DNA from: Omnitrophica bacterium RIFCSPLOWO2_01_FULL_45_10b
GTDB lineage: Bacteria; Omnitrophota; Omnitrophia; Omnitrophales; Danuiimicrobiaceae
DNA: 36,362 nt
Direction: 5' to 3'
Assembly (NCBI GenBank): GCA_001804205.1
Contig: MHFM01000009.1
Location: forward strand, 61,588 to 97,949
Shown here: one piece after another, positions 14,593 to 21,933 of the stretch
Layout of the letters: each line of letters begins with the position of its first letter
Numbering within the stretch: the stretch's first letter is position 1
Position numbers and translations under genes: made by a program
The notes under the pieces: generated by a model
Told to the model about the DNA's origin: nothing
What the model saw: only the letters and a program-made list of their open reading frames with translations
The model's database searches: none

Positions 14593-16557
14593 ATGGAAAA
14601 TCAGGATTCAGGGCCAAATAAGGCCAATTTTAAAGAGAGTTCTCCCACAAAGAAATCTCCGCTCAAGAAACCCGCGCTTTCTAAAAAAGGACCTGATTCC
14701 GAACGCCGCCGCCTGATTGCTTTTCTTGTCATTCCTCTTATTTTCTTTGTCCTGCTTCAAATTTTTGTACTTCCCAAGATGGAGATGAAACAGCTTTCGT
14801 ACAGCGTTTTTTACGAAATGCTGATTAACAATCCTTCAACAGGTGAAATCGAGTCGGCAGAATTGGTTGAAACAACCGTTCGCGGCAAGTTAAAGGACGG
14901 GTCGTATTTTCAGGTCAATACACCAGTGAATGATTTGGAGTTGATTCCTCTTTTGCGCCGAAATGTCAAAAGTTTCAATGTCAACCCCCCGCAGGTATTT
15001 TGGCGCAATTTAATTTATTCCGTTCTCCCCGTTTTACTTTTAATTGGTTTTTTTTGGTTTTTTGTTTACCGGGGCGTCCAGCAAGGCGGTGGGAAAATTT
15101 TTTCATTCGGCAAGTCGCGCGCCAAATTATCCGGTGACCGGGAACGTGTTACGTTTAAAGACGTGGCTGGAGTGGATGAAGCCAAAGAAGAGCTTCAGGA
15201 AATCATCGAATTTTTAAAGGATCCAGGAAAATTTCAAAAACTTGGCGGAAAAATTCCAAAAGGCGTGTTGCTTTTAGGGCCTCCCGGAACAGGCAAAACA
15301 CTTTTGGCAAAAGCGGTGGCCGGAGAGGCGGATGTGCCGTTTTATTCGATCAGCGGATCCGATTTTGTGGAAATGTTTGTGGGCGTGGGCGCTGCGCGCG
15401 TGCGCGATCTTTTTGAGCAAGGTAAGCACGCTCCAAAAACAAGCGGGCGCGGAGCCATTATCTTTATCGATGAAATTGATGCGGTAGGCCGCCAACGTTT
15501 TGCCGGCATCGGCGGCGGCCATGATGAGCGTGAGCAGACTTTGAACGCACTTTTAGTGGAAATGGATGGCTTTGATAGCCATGCCGGAATTATTTTGATC
15601 GGTGCCACGAATCGGCCCGACGTTTTAGACCCCGCGCTTCTTCGGCCCGGGCGATTCGACCGGCAAATTGTTGTGGATCGGCCGGATATGAAGGGCCGCG
15701 AAGCCATTTTAAAAATTCATACCCGGAATGTGAAACTAGCAAAAGATGCCGATTTGTTAAAACTTGCGCGTTCTACGCCGGGTTTTTCGGGAGCCGATCT
15801 TGCAAATTTGGTGAATGAAGCCGCTTTGCTTTCCGCCCGTTATAATAAAAATGATGTGGCGCAAGCCGAACTTGAAAGCTCGATTGAACGGGTAATGGCC
15901 GGACCTGAGCGTAAGTCCCGCGTGATTTCAAAAGATGAAAAGGAAATTGTATCGGTTCATGAATCAGGCCATGCGATTCTTACCTTACTTCTTATGGGTT
16001 CCACCGATCAATTGCATAAGGTTTCAATTATTCCGCGCGGCCATGCAGCGCTTGGCTACACGCTTCATCTCCCCCTTGAGGATCGCTATCTGGTTCGAGA
16101 AAAGGAATTGATGGATAAAATTACCGTGCTTTTGGGAGGCCGGGTGGCGGAAGAGTTGGTTTTTAAGCAGATTACAACAGGGGCACACAATGATCTTGAA
16201 GTGGCCACCGGTTTCGCGCAGCGAATGGTTTGTGAATATGGAATGAGCAAGCGGCTTGGGCATTTGACATTCGGAAAGCAAGACCGCGAAGTTTTTCTGG
16301 GCCGAGACCTGATGCGTGAAAAAGATTATTCCGAAAGCACCGCGATTGTCATTGATGAAGAAGTCCGCCGGATTGTAGATGAATGTTATCAACGGGCCAA
16401 AAAGGTTCTGCAAGAGAATTTGGATAAGCTCAAAAAACTTTCAGACCGGCTTTTAGAAAAAGAAGTGCTGGATAGCGAAGAGGTTAAACAAATCATTGGG
16501 CTCAATCACGTCTCGAAAGTAGAACAGGCAAATTCACCCGGCCCGGCAAATCAGTAG
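14593..16557 (+). CDS. ftsH: ATP-dependent zinc metalloprotease FtsH
   Basis: A 654-residue membrane AAA+ protease that degrades misfolded membrane proteins and short-lived regulators such as LpxC. A Lys-rich N-terminus is followed by TM1 (about 41-60), a periplasmic domain and TM2 (about 140-158). The AAA module has Walker A GPPGTGKT (229-236), Walker B FIDEID (291-296) and the second region of homology TNRPDVLDPALLRPGRFDR. The protease zinc site is HESGH (456-460; usually HEAGH) with the third ligand in NDLEVAT. It directly follows tilS, an order seen in many bacteria. The extended N-terminal 40 residues are unusual but low complexity. Confidence 0.96.
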   Translation: MENQDSGPNKANFKESSPTKKSPLKKPALSKKGPDSERRRLIAFLVIPLIFFVLLQIFVLPKMEMKQLSYSVFYEMLINNPSTGEIESAELVETTVRGKLKDGSYFQVNTPVNDLELIPLLRRNVKSFNVNPPQVFWRNLIYSVLPVLLLIGFFWFFVYRGVQQGGGKIFSFGKSRAKLSGDRERVTFKDVAGVDEAKEELQEIIEFLKDPGKFQKLGGKIPKGVLLLGPPGTGKTLLAKAVAGEADVPFYSISGSDFVEMFVGVGAARVRDLFEQGKHAPKTSGRGAIIFIDEIDAVGRQRFAGIGGGHDEREQTLNALLVEMDGFDSHAGIILIGATNRPDVLDPALLRPGRFDRQIVVDRPDMKGREAILKIHTRNVKLAKDADLLKLARSTPGFSGADLANLVNEAALLSARYNKNDVAQAELESSIERVMAGPERKSRVISKDEKEIVSVHESGHAILTLLLMGSTDQLHKVSIIPRGHAALGYTLHLPLEDRYLVREKELMDKITVLLGGRVAEELVFKQITTGAHNDLEVATGFAQRMVCEYGMSKRLGHLTFGKQDREVFLGRDLMREKDYSESTAIVIDEEVRRIVDECYQRAKKVLQENLDKLKKLSDRLLEKEVLDSEEVKQIIGLNHVSKVEQANSPGPANQ

Positions 16558-16622
16558 CGTTGGCGCAAACAGGCCAATGGCCTGCCCGTCCTTTCTTTGA
16601 TGAATTGGGCGCTGATATCTCT

Positions 16623-17471
16623 ATGATCTGGAAAATAAGAGCCGCCGCTCTCACCTTAGAACGTCCGCTGATGATGGGGGTTTTGAATTTAACCCCAGAT
16701 TCTTTTTATGATGGCGGCCGTTTTTTAAATCCCGCCCAAGCTGTCGAACAAGCTTTTCGTTTAATTCAAGAAGGCGCGGATATTTTGGATGTAGGGGCCG
16801 AATCAACAAAGCCGGCCGCAAAACCTGTTTCCGCAGAGGAAGAATGGCACCGCCTGGCGCCGGTATTGGAAGCGCTCAAAGGGCAGGTGCAGGTTCCTAT
16901 TTCTGTTGATACAACCAAGGCTCAAGTTGCAAAACGCGCTCTTGAGTCCGGTGCGCAAATCATTAATGATGTCAGCGGCCTTCGCAATGACCCCAAATTG
17001 GCAGAAGTGGTTAGGGAATTTGATGCCGGGCTTGTATTAATGCATCGCCGGGGAACGCCTGAAACCATGCAGCTCATGGCCGATTATCGGGATGTGGTGG
17101 AAGAAGTTTCCCGCGAGCTTTCGGAAAGTATGGCGATTGCCGAAGCAAGTGGTGTTTCTTCGGACAAAATCGTTTTGGACCCTGGAATCGGATTTTCTAA
17201 GACTGCTGATCAAAGTTTAGAGCTGATTGAACGTTTGGCGGAATTCAAACGGCTGGGCCGGCCCCTATTAATCGGACCATCGCGAAAATCATTTATTGGA
17301 CAAGTAACAAAGATGGCGCCTGACAGGCGGCTTTTTGGGACGACCGCCGCTTGCGTTTTAGCGTTTGAACGCGGCGCGAATATTTTTCGCGTTCACGATG
17401 TTTGGGCCGTCAAGGAAGCCATTTTAGTCGCAGGAGCCATTTTAAATTCTGGAAAGAAAATTTCCTTATGA
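16623..17471 (+). CDS. folP: Dihydropteroate synthase
   Basis: A 282-residue TIM-barrel enzyme joining p-aminobenzoate to dihydropterin pyrophosphate in folate synthesis. Motifs: MGVLNLTPDSFYDGG, GADILDVGAESTKP, PISVDTTKAQVAKRAL, IINDVSG, LVLMHRRGTPETMQ, DPGIGFSKT and GPSRKSFIG. The frame is open to a TTG at 16560, 2 bases after the ftsH stop. The added 21 residues look non-conserved, so ATG 16623, which gives a normal N-terminus, is preferred without a good Shine-Dalgarno for either. The TGA stop (17469-17471) abuts a 104-bp inverted-repeat element that separates it from yebC. Confidence 0.93.
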   Translation: MIWKIRAAALTLERPLMMGVLNLTPDSFYDGGRFLNPAQAVEQAFRLIQEGADILDVGAESTKPAAKPVSAEEEWHRLAPVLEALKGQVQVPISVDTTKAQVAKRALESGAQIINDVSGLRNDPKLAEVVREFDAGLVLMHRRGTPETMQLMADYRDVVEEVSRELSESMAIAEASGVSSDKIVLDPGIGFSKTADQSLELIERLAEFKRLGRPLLIGPSRKSFIGQVTKMAPDRRLFGTTAACVLAFERGANIFRVHDVWAVKEAILVAGAILNSGKKISL

Positions 17472-17472
17472 T

Positions 17473-17576
17473 CCCGTTAGAACTCTAAACGTAACGGAGT
17501 TATTTCAAATGCAAGCAGTTGAAACCGTGCAACAACCGTTATCATTAAAACCATCATTATTTGGAGTTCTAACGGG
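17473..17576. mobile_element. 104-bp MITE-like element, copy 1 (folP/yebC junction)
   Basis: Terminal inverted repeats CCCGTTAGAACTC (17473-17485) and GAGTTCTAACGGG (17564-17576) are perfect over 13 bp. It begins 2 bases after the folP TGA and ends exactly at the yebC ATG. ATGA occurs on both sides (17468-17471 and 17577-17580). An internal GGAG and ATG (17509) open a 23-codon frame whose TGA overlaps the yebC ATG. A second GGAG in the right terminal repeat serves as the yebC Shine-Dalgarno. Copy 2 at 21830-21933 is the same length with 7 differences. Confidence 0.82.
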
Positions 17577-18323
17577 ATGAGCGGACATTCGAAGTGGGCC
17601 AGTATCAAGCATAAAAAAGCGCTGGTTGATGCCAAGCGCGGTAAGATGTTTACCAAATTGATCCGGGAAATTACCGTGGCGGCGAAAACCGGAGGCGGTG
17701 ACCCCAATACGAACCCGAGGCTTCGTCTTGCGATTAGTACAGCTAAAAGCGGAAATATGCCAGCCGATAATATTGAACGGGCGGTTAAAAAGGGCACAGG
17801 CGCTTTGGAAGGCATTTCGTATGAAGAAGTAGTGTATGAAGGATATGGCCCCGAGGGCGTTGCTGTTTATGTTCAGTGCTTGAGCGATAATAAAAACCGG
17901 ACTGCTTCTGAAATTAGGAATATTTTTTCAAAAAAGTCAGGCAACATGGCCGGAGCCGGTTCCGTATCGTGGCTCTTCGAGCATAAGGGTTTCATTGTCG
18001 TTCATCAAAGCAAAGCAACGGAAGATCAATTGATGGAATTGGTGTTAAATGCAGGCGCCGAAGATTTATCGAAGGTGGGGGATAAATTTGAAATTCTGAC
18101 CAGCCCTCACGATTTTGAAGCAGTAAAAAAAGCGTTGGAAGGAGCTCCTATTCCTTATGAATCTGCAGATCTTCAGATGATTCCAAAAACTTTGGTGTCT
18201 GTTAGCGCTGCCCATGCGCGGCAGGTTTTGGCTTTGATTGAAGCATTGGAAGATCAAGATGATGTACAGCACGTTTATGCCAATTGTGACATTCCGGACG
18301 AAGTGATGAAAGAGGTAGCGTAA
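17577..18323 (+). CDS. yebC: YebC/TACO1-family protein
   Basis: A 248-residue member of the YebC family: MSGHSKWASIKHKKALVDAKRGKMFTKLIREITVAAK, NPRLRLAISTAKSGNMPADNIERAVKKG and ASEIRNIFSKKSGNMAGAGSVSWLFE are diagnostic. Family members act as DNA-binding regulators or, as shown for some bacterial and mitochondrial members, help ribosomes through proline stretches. Neighbouring ruvC, ruvA and ruvB is the classic yebC-ruvCAB order. Its ATG is the first base after a 104-bp inverted-repeat element, which also supplies its ribosome binding site (GGAG, 10 bases upstream). ruvC starts 3 bases after the stop. Confidence 0.95.
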   Translation: MSGHSKWASIKHKKALVDAKRGKMFTKLIREITVAAKTGGGDPNTNPRLRLAISTAKSGNMPADNIERAVKKGTGALEGISYEEVVYEGYGPEGVAVYVQCLSDNKNRTASEIRNIFSKKSGNMAGAGSVSWLFEHKGFIVVHQSKATEDQLMELVLNAGAEDLSKVGDKFEILTSPHDFEAVKKALEGAPIPYESADLQMIPKTLVSVSAAHARQVLALIEALEDQDDVQHVYANCDIPDEVMKEVA

Positions 18324-18326
18324 ACC

Positions 18327-18827
18327 ATGCGGATTGCGGGCATTGATCCAGGAACGATTCAGACCGGCGTTGGGATTTTGGAGGATGGCGGTAAGCAGCC
18401 GGTCTTAATTTTTTCAAAAACAATTCATGCGGGCAAAGAAAAATTAATCACCGGCCGGCTTGAAATTATTTTCACCGAATTGAAGTTGATTTTTGAGGAA
18501 TGGAAACCCGAAGTTGTGGCTTTAGAAAATGTATTCTATCAAAAAGATTTCCAAGCGGCCGTGAAAGTGGGCGAAGCCCGCGCGGCGGCCATGCTTGCGG
18601 CGAGCGCCAGCAAAATTCCGGTCGTCGAATATCCGCCGGCGCGTGTGAAACAATCGGTATGCGGAAATGGCCGTGCCGCGAAGGATCAAGTCCAATATAT
18701 GGTGCGAAGCATTCTGCGTTTTCGCGGGCCCCTTACTGCTGATTCAGCCGATGCCATTGCTGTTGCCCTGTGCCACAGCCACTCTAAAAAATTTAACCGC
18801 CTTCAAAAGGATTTGATGCATGTATAG
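18327..18827 (+). CDS. ruvC: Holliday junction resolvase RuvC
   Basis: A 166-residue RNase H-fold endonuclease that cuts Holliday junctions symmetrically with RuvAB. The acidic catalytic set is visible: Asp7 in GIDPGT, Glu67 in ALENVF, and Asp139/Asp142 in TADSADAIAVALCH. YPPARVKQSVCGNGRAAKDQVQ is the conserved basic DNA-binding region. Its 3' end overlaps ruvA by 8 bases, consistent with translational coupling. Confidence 0.95.
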   Translation: MRIAGIDPGTIQTGVGILEDGGKQPVLIFSKTIHAGKEKLITGRLEIIFTELKLIFEEWKPEVVALENVFYQKDFQAAVKVGEARAAAMLAASASKIPVVEYPPARVKQSVCGNGRAAKDQVQYMVRSILRFRGPLTADSADAIAVALCHSHSKKFNRLQKDLMHV

Positions 18828-19431
18828 TTTTTTAGCAGGTGTTCTAGCCGAAAAATCGCCGACCGTAATTACGATTGACGTTGGCGGGATCGGCTTTCAA
18901 CTTTTAGTCCCGCTTTCTACTTCACAAAAGCTTCCCGAAGTTGGTGAAAAAGTGAAAGTATTGACTCATCATGTGGTTCGCGAAGATGCCCAGCTTTTGT
19001 TCGGATTTTTAAGCGAAGAAGAGCGGGCCTTATTTAAACTTTTGCTTGGCGTTTCGGGAATTGGGCCTAAATCGGCACTGACGATTCTTTCGGGTTTAGG
19101 AATCCGGGAGTTGAAAAAAGCAATCGTTCAAGGCTCGGTTCTAGCGTTAACTGCGATTCCGGGCATTGGCCGCAAGACCGCAGAGCGCCTTATTATTGAG
19201 TTGCGCGAGAAAATCGTGATCGAAGGCAGGCTTGATCCTGAAGGAATCCCTGTCATTTTGTCCAAACATGAAGCGCTTGCCCAGGATTCTCTGCGCGCTT
19301 TGGTTTCGTTGGGATATAGCAAACAAGATGCGAAGGCAGCCATTCAAAAGGTTTTGTCTCAAAAAGGGAATGATCGTTTAAACGCTGAATCGTTAATTCG
19401 GGAGTCGCTGAAACAAATCCAATATGTCTAA
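18820..19431 (+). CDS. ruvA: Holliday junction DNA helicase subunit RuvA
   Basis: A 203-residue junction-binding subunit. The OB-fold N-terminal domain (about 1-62) has LLVPLSTSQKLPEVG and HHVVREDAQLLFGF. Two helix-hairpin-helix motifs follow, LLGVSGIGPKSALTILS and LTAIPGIGRKTAERLIIEL. The C-terminal domain III (about 150-203) binds RuvB. The stop TAA is part of TAAG, which is duplicated around the 312-bp element that follows. Confidence 0.95.
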   Translation: MYSFLAGVLAEKSPTVITIDVGGIGFQLLVPLSTSQKLPEVGEKVKVLTHHVVREDAQLLFGFLSEEERALFKLLLGVSGIGPKSALTILSGLGIRELKKAIVQGSVLALTAIPGIGRKTAERLIIELREKIVIEGRLDPEGIPVILSKHEALAQDSLRALVSLGYSKQDAKAAIQKVLSQKGNDRLNAESLIRESLKQIQYV

Positions 19432-19432
19432 G

Positions 19433-19744
19433 CCCCGTTAGAGATGACGTTGAATCTATTTGAGGGGTCGGGGAGTTTTCCCCGACCCCTCACCCTCGCC
19501 AGCTTCATTACATTGAAGATTCAAGTTCAATGAAGCTGGCAGAGGGTTACCTTAAGGAAATCCTACGCCCGCCAAAGATCGTTGGCGGGCTCAGGATGAG
19601 CCGTCGGGGACAGATTAAAAAGAGCTCCCCGATGGCTCATCTATTTAAACGTGCTTAATTAAGGGAAAAATGCTGCAGAAATTACTTCATCGGTTGAATT
19701 GTAATCTACGGAAACGCCAGAGGTGTTTCCTATCTCTAACGGGG
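19433..19744. mobile_element. 312-bp inverted-repeat element with TAAG target duplication (ruvA/ruvB junction)
   Basis: Ends CCCCGTTAGAGAT (19433-19445) and ATCTCTAACGGGG (19732-19744) are perfect 13-bp inverted repeats sharing CCCGTTAGA with the 104-bp elements. TAAG flanks both sides (19429-19432, 19745-19748). Inside are four large hairpins: 19461-19492 (GAGGGGTCGGGG type, also at the tilS end), 19493-19546 (CCAGCTTCATT/AATGAAGCTGG), 19567-19590 (GCCCGCC/GGCGGGC) and 19595-19641 (16-bp stem, one mismatch). A 21-bp hairpin (6-9-6) follows at 19710-19730. No ORF. This explains the 323-bp gap between ruvA and ruvB. Confidence 0.78.
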
Positions 19745-19754
19745 TAAGCCGGAG

Positions 19755-20774
19755 ATGGAATCGGAAAGATTAGTTACGCAAGTTCTGCGCGAAGAAGACC
19801 TCGAGTTTGACAGTTCGCTTAGGCCCACGCAGTTTAAGGAATTTGTGGGCCAGGATAAAATCAAGGAGAATCTTTCCGTTTATATTGAAGCGGCCAAAAA
19901 ACGCAAGGAGTCGCTTGATCATGTTTTGCTTTTCGGTCCGCCGGGGCTCGGAAAAACTACCCTCGCCCATTTAATTGCAAAAGAAATGAACGCCAACATT
20001 CGAATTACCTCAGGGCCTGTTTTGGAGCGCGCGGGAGATTTGGCCGGTCTTTTGACGAATTTAGAAGAAGGCGATGTTTTATTCATCGATGAAATTCACC
20101 GCTTGTCTCATGTCGTGGAAGAATATTTATATCCCGCGATGGAAGATTATATTTTGGACATCATGATTGATAAAGGGCCAAATGCCCGCTCGGTTCGACT
20201 CAATCTTCCGCGTTTTACATTGGTCGGCGCGACGACTCGAAGCGGTCTTTTGACTTCGCCCCTTCGTTCGCGTTTTGGAATTGTGGAGCGAATTAATTAT
20301 TATTCAGATGAGGAGTTAACCACGATCGTCAGCCGTTCCGCCCGGCTTTTAAAAGTTGAAATTGATTCAAGAGGTGCCCATGAAATCGCTCGTCGCTCGC
20401 GAGGCACACCACGAATTGCCAATCGGCTTCTTAGGCGGGTGCGTGATTTTGCGCAAGTGAAAGCCAATGGTAAAGTGACCGCTGAGGTTGCTGATCAGGC
20501 GCTTAAAATGCTGGAGGTTGATGAAGCCGGCTTGGATCAAATGGATAAACGTATTCTTCAGTATCTTTTGCATGAATGCAGCGGTGGCCCGGTGGGCCTT
20601 AATACGCTTTCGGTTGCCATTGGCGAGGAAAGCGAAACTTTGGAAGAAATTTATGAGCCTTATTTGATTCAAAAAGGATTTTTGAAACGCACTCAATCGG
20701 GCCGCATGCTTACGAAATTGGCATACACTCATTTCGGCGTAGAACCGACAAAACGTCAGAAAGAGCTCTGGTAA
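19755..20774 (+). CDS. ruvB: Holliday junction branch migration ATPase RuvB
   Basis: A 339-residue AAA+ motor driving branch migration on RuvA-bound junctions. LRPTQFKEFVGQDKIKENL opens the domain, Walker A is GPPGLGKTT (61-69), Walker B LFIDEIHRL, then the RuvB-specific ATTRSGLLTSPLRSRFGIV sensor/arginine-finger stretch and the winged-helix end GFLKRTQSGRMLT. GGAG directly before ATG 19755 and GGGG farther up, from the element end, are the only ribosome-binding candidates. Its last base overlaps the next gene (TAATG). Confidence 0.97.
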   Translation: MESERLVTQVLREEDLEFDSSLRPTQFKEFVGQDKIKENLSVYIEAAKKRKESLDHVLLFGPPGLGKTTLAHLIAKEMNANIRITSGPVLERAGDLAGLLTNLEEGDVLFIDEIHRLSHVVEEYLYPAMEDYILDIMIDKGPNARSVRLNLPRFTLVGATTRSGLLTSPLRSRFGIVERINYYSDEELTTIVSRSARLLKVEIDSRGAHEIARRSRGTPRIANRLLRRVRDFAQVKANGKVTAEVADQALKMLEVDEAGLDQMDKRILQYLLHECSGGPVGLNTLSVAIGEESETLEEIYEPYLIQKGFLKRTQSGRMLTKLAYTHFGVEPTKRQKELW

Positions 20775-20989
20775 TGCCTCATCTAGGCAAGTTATTTATT
20801 ATTTTCGGCGCCAGTTTGATTTTAATAGGCATTCTGTTTCAATTTGTTGGTAAACTACCCGGAATTGGCCGCTTGCCCGGCGACATTTATATTCGAAAAG
20901 GGCCGGTTACTTTTTATTTTCCTATTGTTACTTCTCTCGCCATGAGTTTAATTCTTTCTCTTCTCGTTTCCTTTTTTTGGAGAAAATGA
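20774..20989 (+). CDS. DUF2905-family small membrane protein
   Basis: 71 residues with two membrane helices (about 5-27 and 47-67) joined by GKLPGIGRLPGDIYIRKGPVTFYFP, the DUF2905 signature. Function unknown. Genes of this family frequently follow ruvB, as here, with TAATG overlap of one base. Confidence 0.88.
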   Translation: MPHLGKLFIIFGASLILIGILFQFVGKLPGIGRLPGDIYIRKGPVTFYFPIVTSLAMSLILSLLVSFFWRK

Positions 20990-20993
20990 TTTC

Positions 20994-21827
20994 ATGCATT
21001 CCTTAATCCTTTGGAAAGCGTTGCTGGAAATCGGATTTATCTGGGTTCTCGTCTATTTTATGATCCGTTTTCTCCAGGGCACCCGTGCTGTCCAAGTTTT
21101 GAGCGGCTTGATCCTGCTTGTGATTTTATTCAATGTCGCAAAAATTTTGGAACTCAGCACGATCAATTGGGTTCTTACCAAATTGTTTGCGGTCGGCGTT
21201 CTTGCCTTTTTGATTCTCTTCCAGCCTGAGCTGCGCCGCGGCTTGGCGCGGATCGGCCAGAATACCATTTTCAATCCCTTTCTCAAAAAAGGCGGAACCG
21301 TCGATGAAGTTGTAGAAGCTTGTCAGCGGATGTCCAAAATGAAGCGCGGCGCTTTGATTGCAATTGAACGCGAAGCAGGGCTTAAAAATTATATCGAAAG
21401 CGGCATTCCTCTTGATGCCAAAATAAGTTCTGAGATTTTGTTGACGATTTTTGCTACCAATACGCCTACCCACGACGGTGCCGTGATCATTGAAGGTGAC
21501 CGGGTGGCTTCGGCGGGTTCGCTTTTTCCATTGAGTCAAAGTCAAACTCTGCCGCGCGCATTAGGGACACGGCATCGCGCCGCAATCGGTTTGACCGAGG
21601 AAACAGACGCGGTTTGTGTTGTTGTTTCAGAGGAAACAGGAGCTATTTCCGTTTCGGTTTATGGGAAACTGACGCGCGATTTGGACGAAGAAGGGCTCCG
21701 GCGCGTCTTAAAGAGTCTTTTTAGGCCTGAGGAACGGGGACGCGCTTTTCTGGATTATGTTCAACAGCGTTTTCGTTTCACCGGCTTCACGAAACGCGAC
21801 AATGGAGAGGAAAAGGCGCCAGAATGA
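20994..21827 (+). CDS. cdaA: Diadenylate cyclase CdaA (DacA)
   Basis: A 277-residue membrane diadenylate cyclase making c-di-AMP from two ATP. Three N-terminal helices (about 8-26, 34-50, 58-77) and the ELRRGLARIGQ linker precede the DAC domain. Its catalytic motifs are DGA (161-163) and RHR (193-195, GTRHRAAIG). SEETGAISVSVYGKL follows. The product controls osmolyte and potassium balance and wall homeostasis in other bacteria. The regulator gene cdaR (ybbR) follows after a 104-bp inverted-repeat element. Confidence 0.93.
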   Translation: MHSLILWKALLEIGFIWVLVYFMIRFLQGTRAVQVLSGLILLVILFNVAKILELSTINWVLTKLFAVGVLAFLILFQPELRRGLARIGQNTIFNPFLKKGGTVDEVVEACQRMSKMKRGALIAIEREAGLKNYIESGIPLDAKISSEILLTIFATNTPTHDGAVIIEGDRVASAGSLFPLSQSQTLPRALGTRHRAAIGLTEETDAVCVVVSEETGAISVSVYGKLTRDLDEEGLRRVLKSLFRPEERGRAFLDYVQQRFRFTGFTKRDNGEEKAPE

Positions 21828-21829
21828 TT

Positions 21830-21933
21830 CCCGTTAGAACTCTGAACTTAACGGAGTTAGTTCAAATGCAAGCAGTTGAAACCGGGCAACAACCGTTATC
21901 ATTAAAACCACCGTTATCTGGAGTTCTAACGGG
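21830..21933. mobile_element. 104-bp MITE-like element, copy 2 (cdaA/cdaR junction)
   Basis: Same 13-bp terminal repeats as copy 1 (21830-21842 and 21921-21933), same length, 97 of 104 bases identical. It begins 2 bases after the cdaA TGA and ends exactly at the cdaR ATG. ATGA is present on both sides (21824-21827 and 21934-21937). The internal 23-codon frame (ATG 21866, TGA 21935) is preserved, with three amino-acid changes relative to copy 1. Confidence 0.82.

Noticed and set aside
17473..21933. CRISPR-like direct repeats
   Set aside because: Only two or three dispersed copies with inverted ends, kilobases apart, no spacers and no cas genes.
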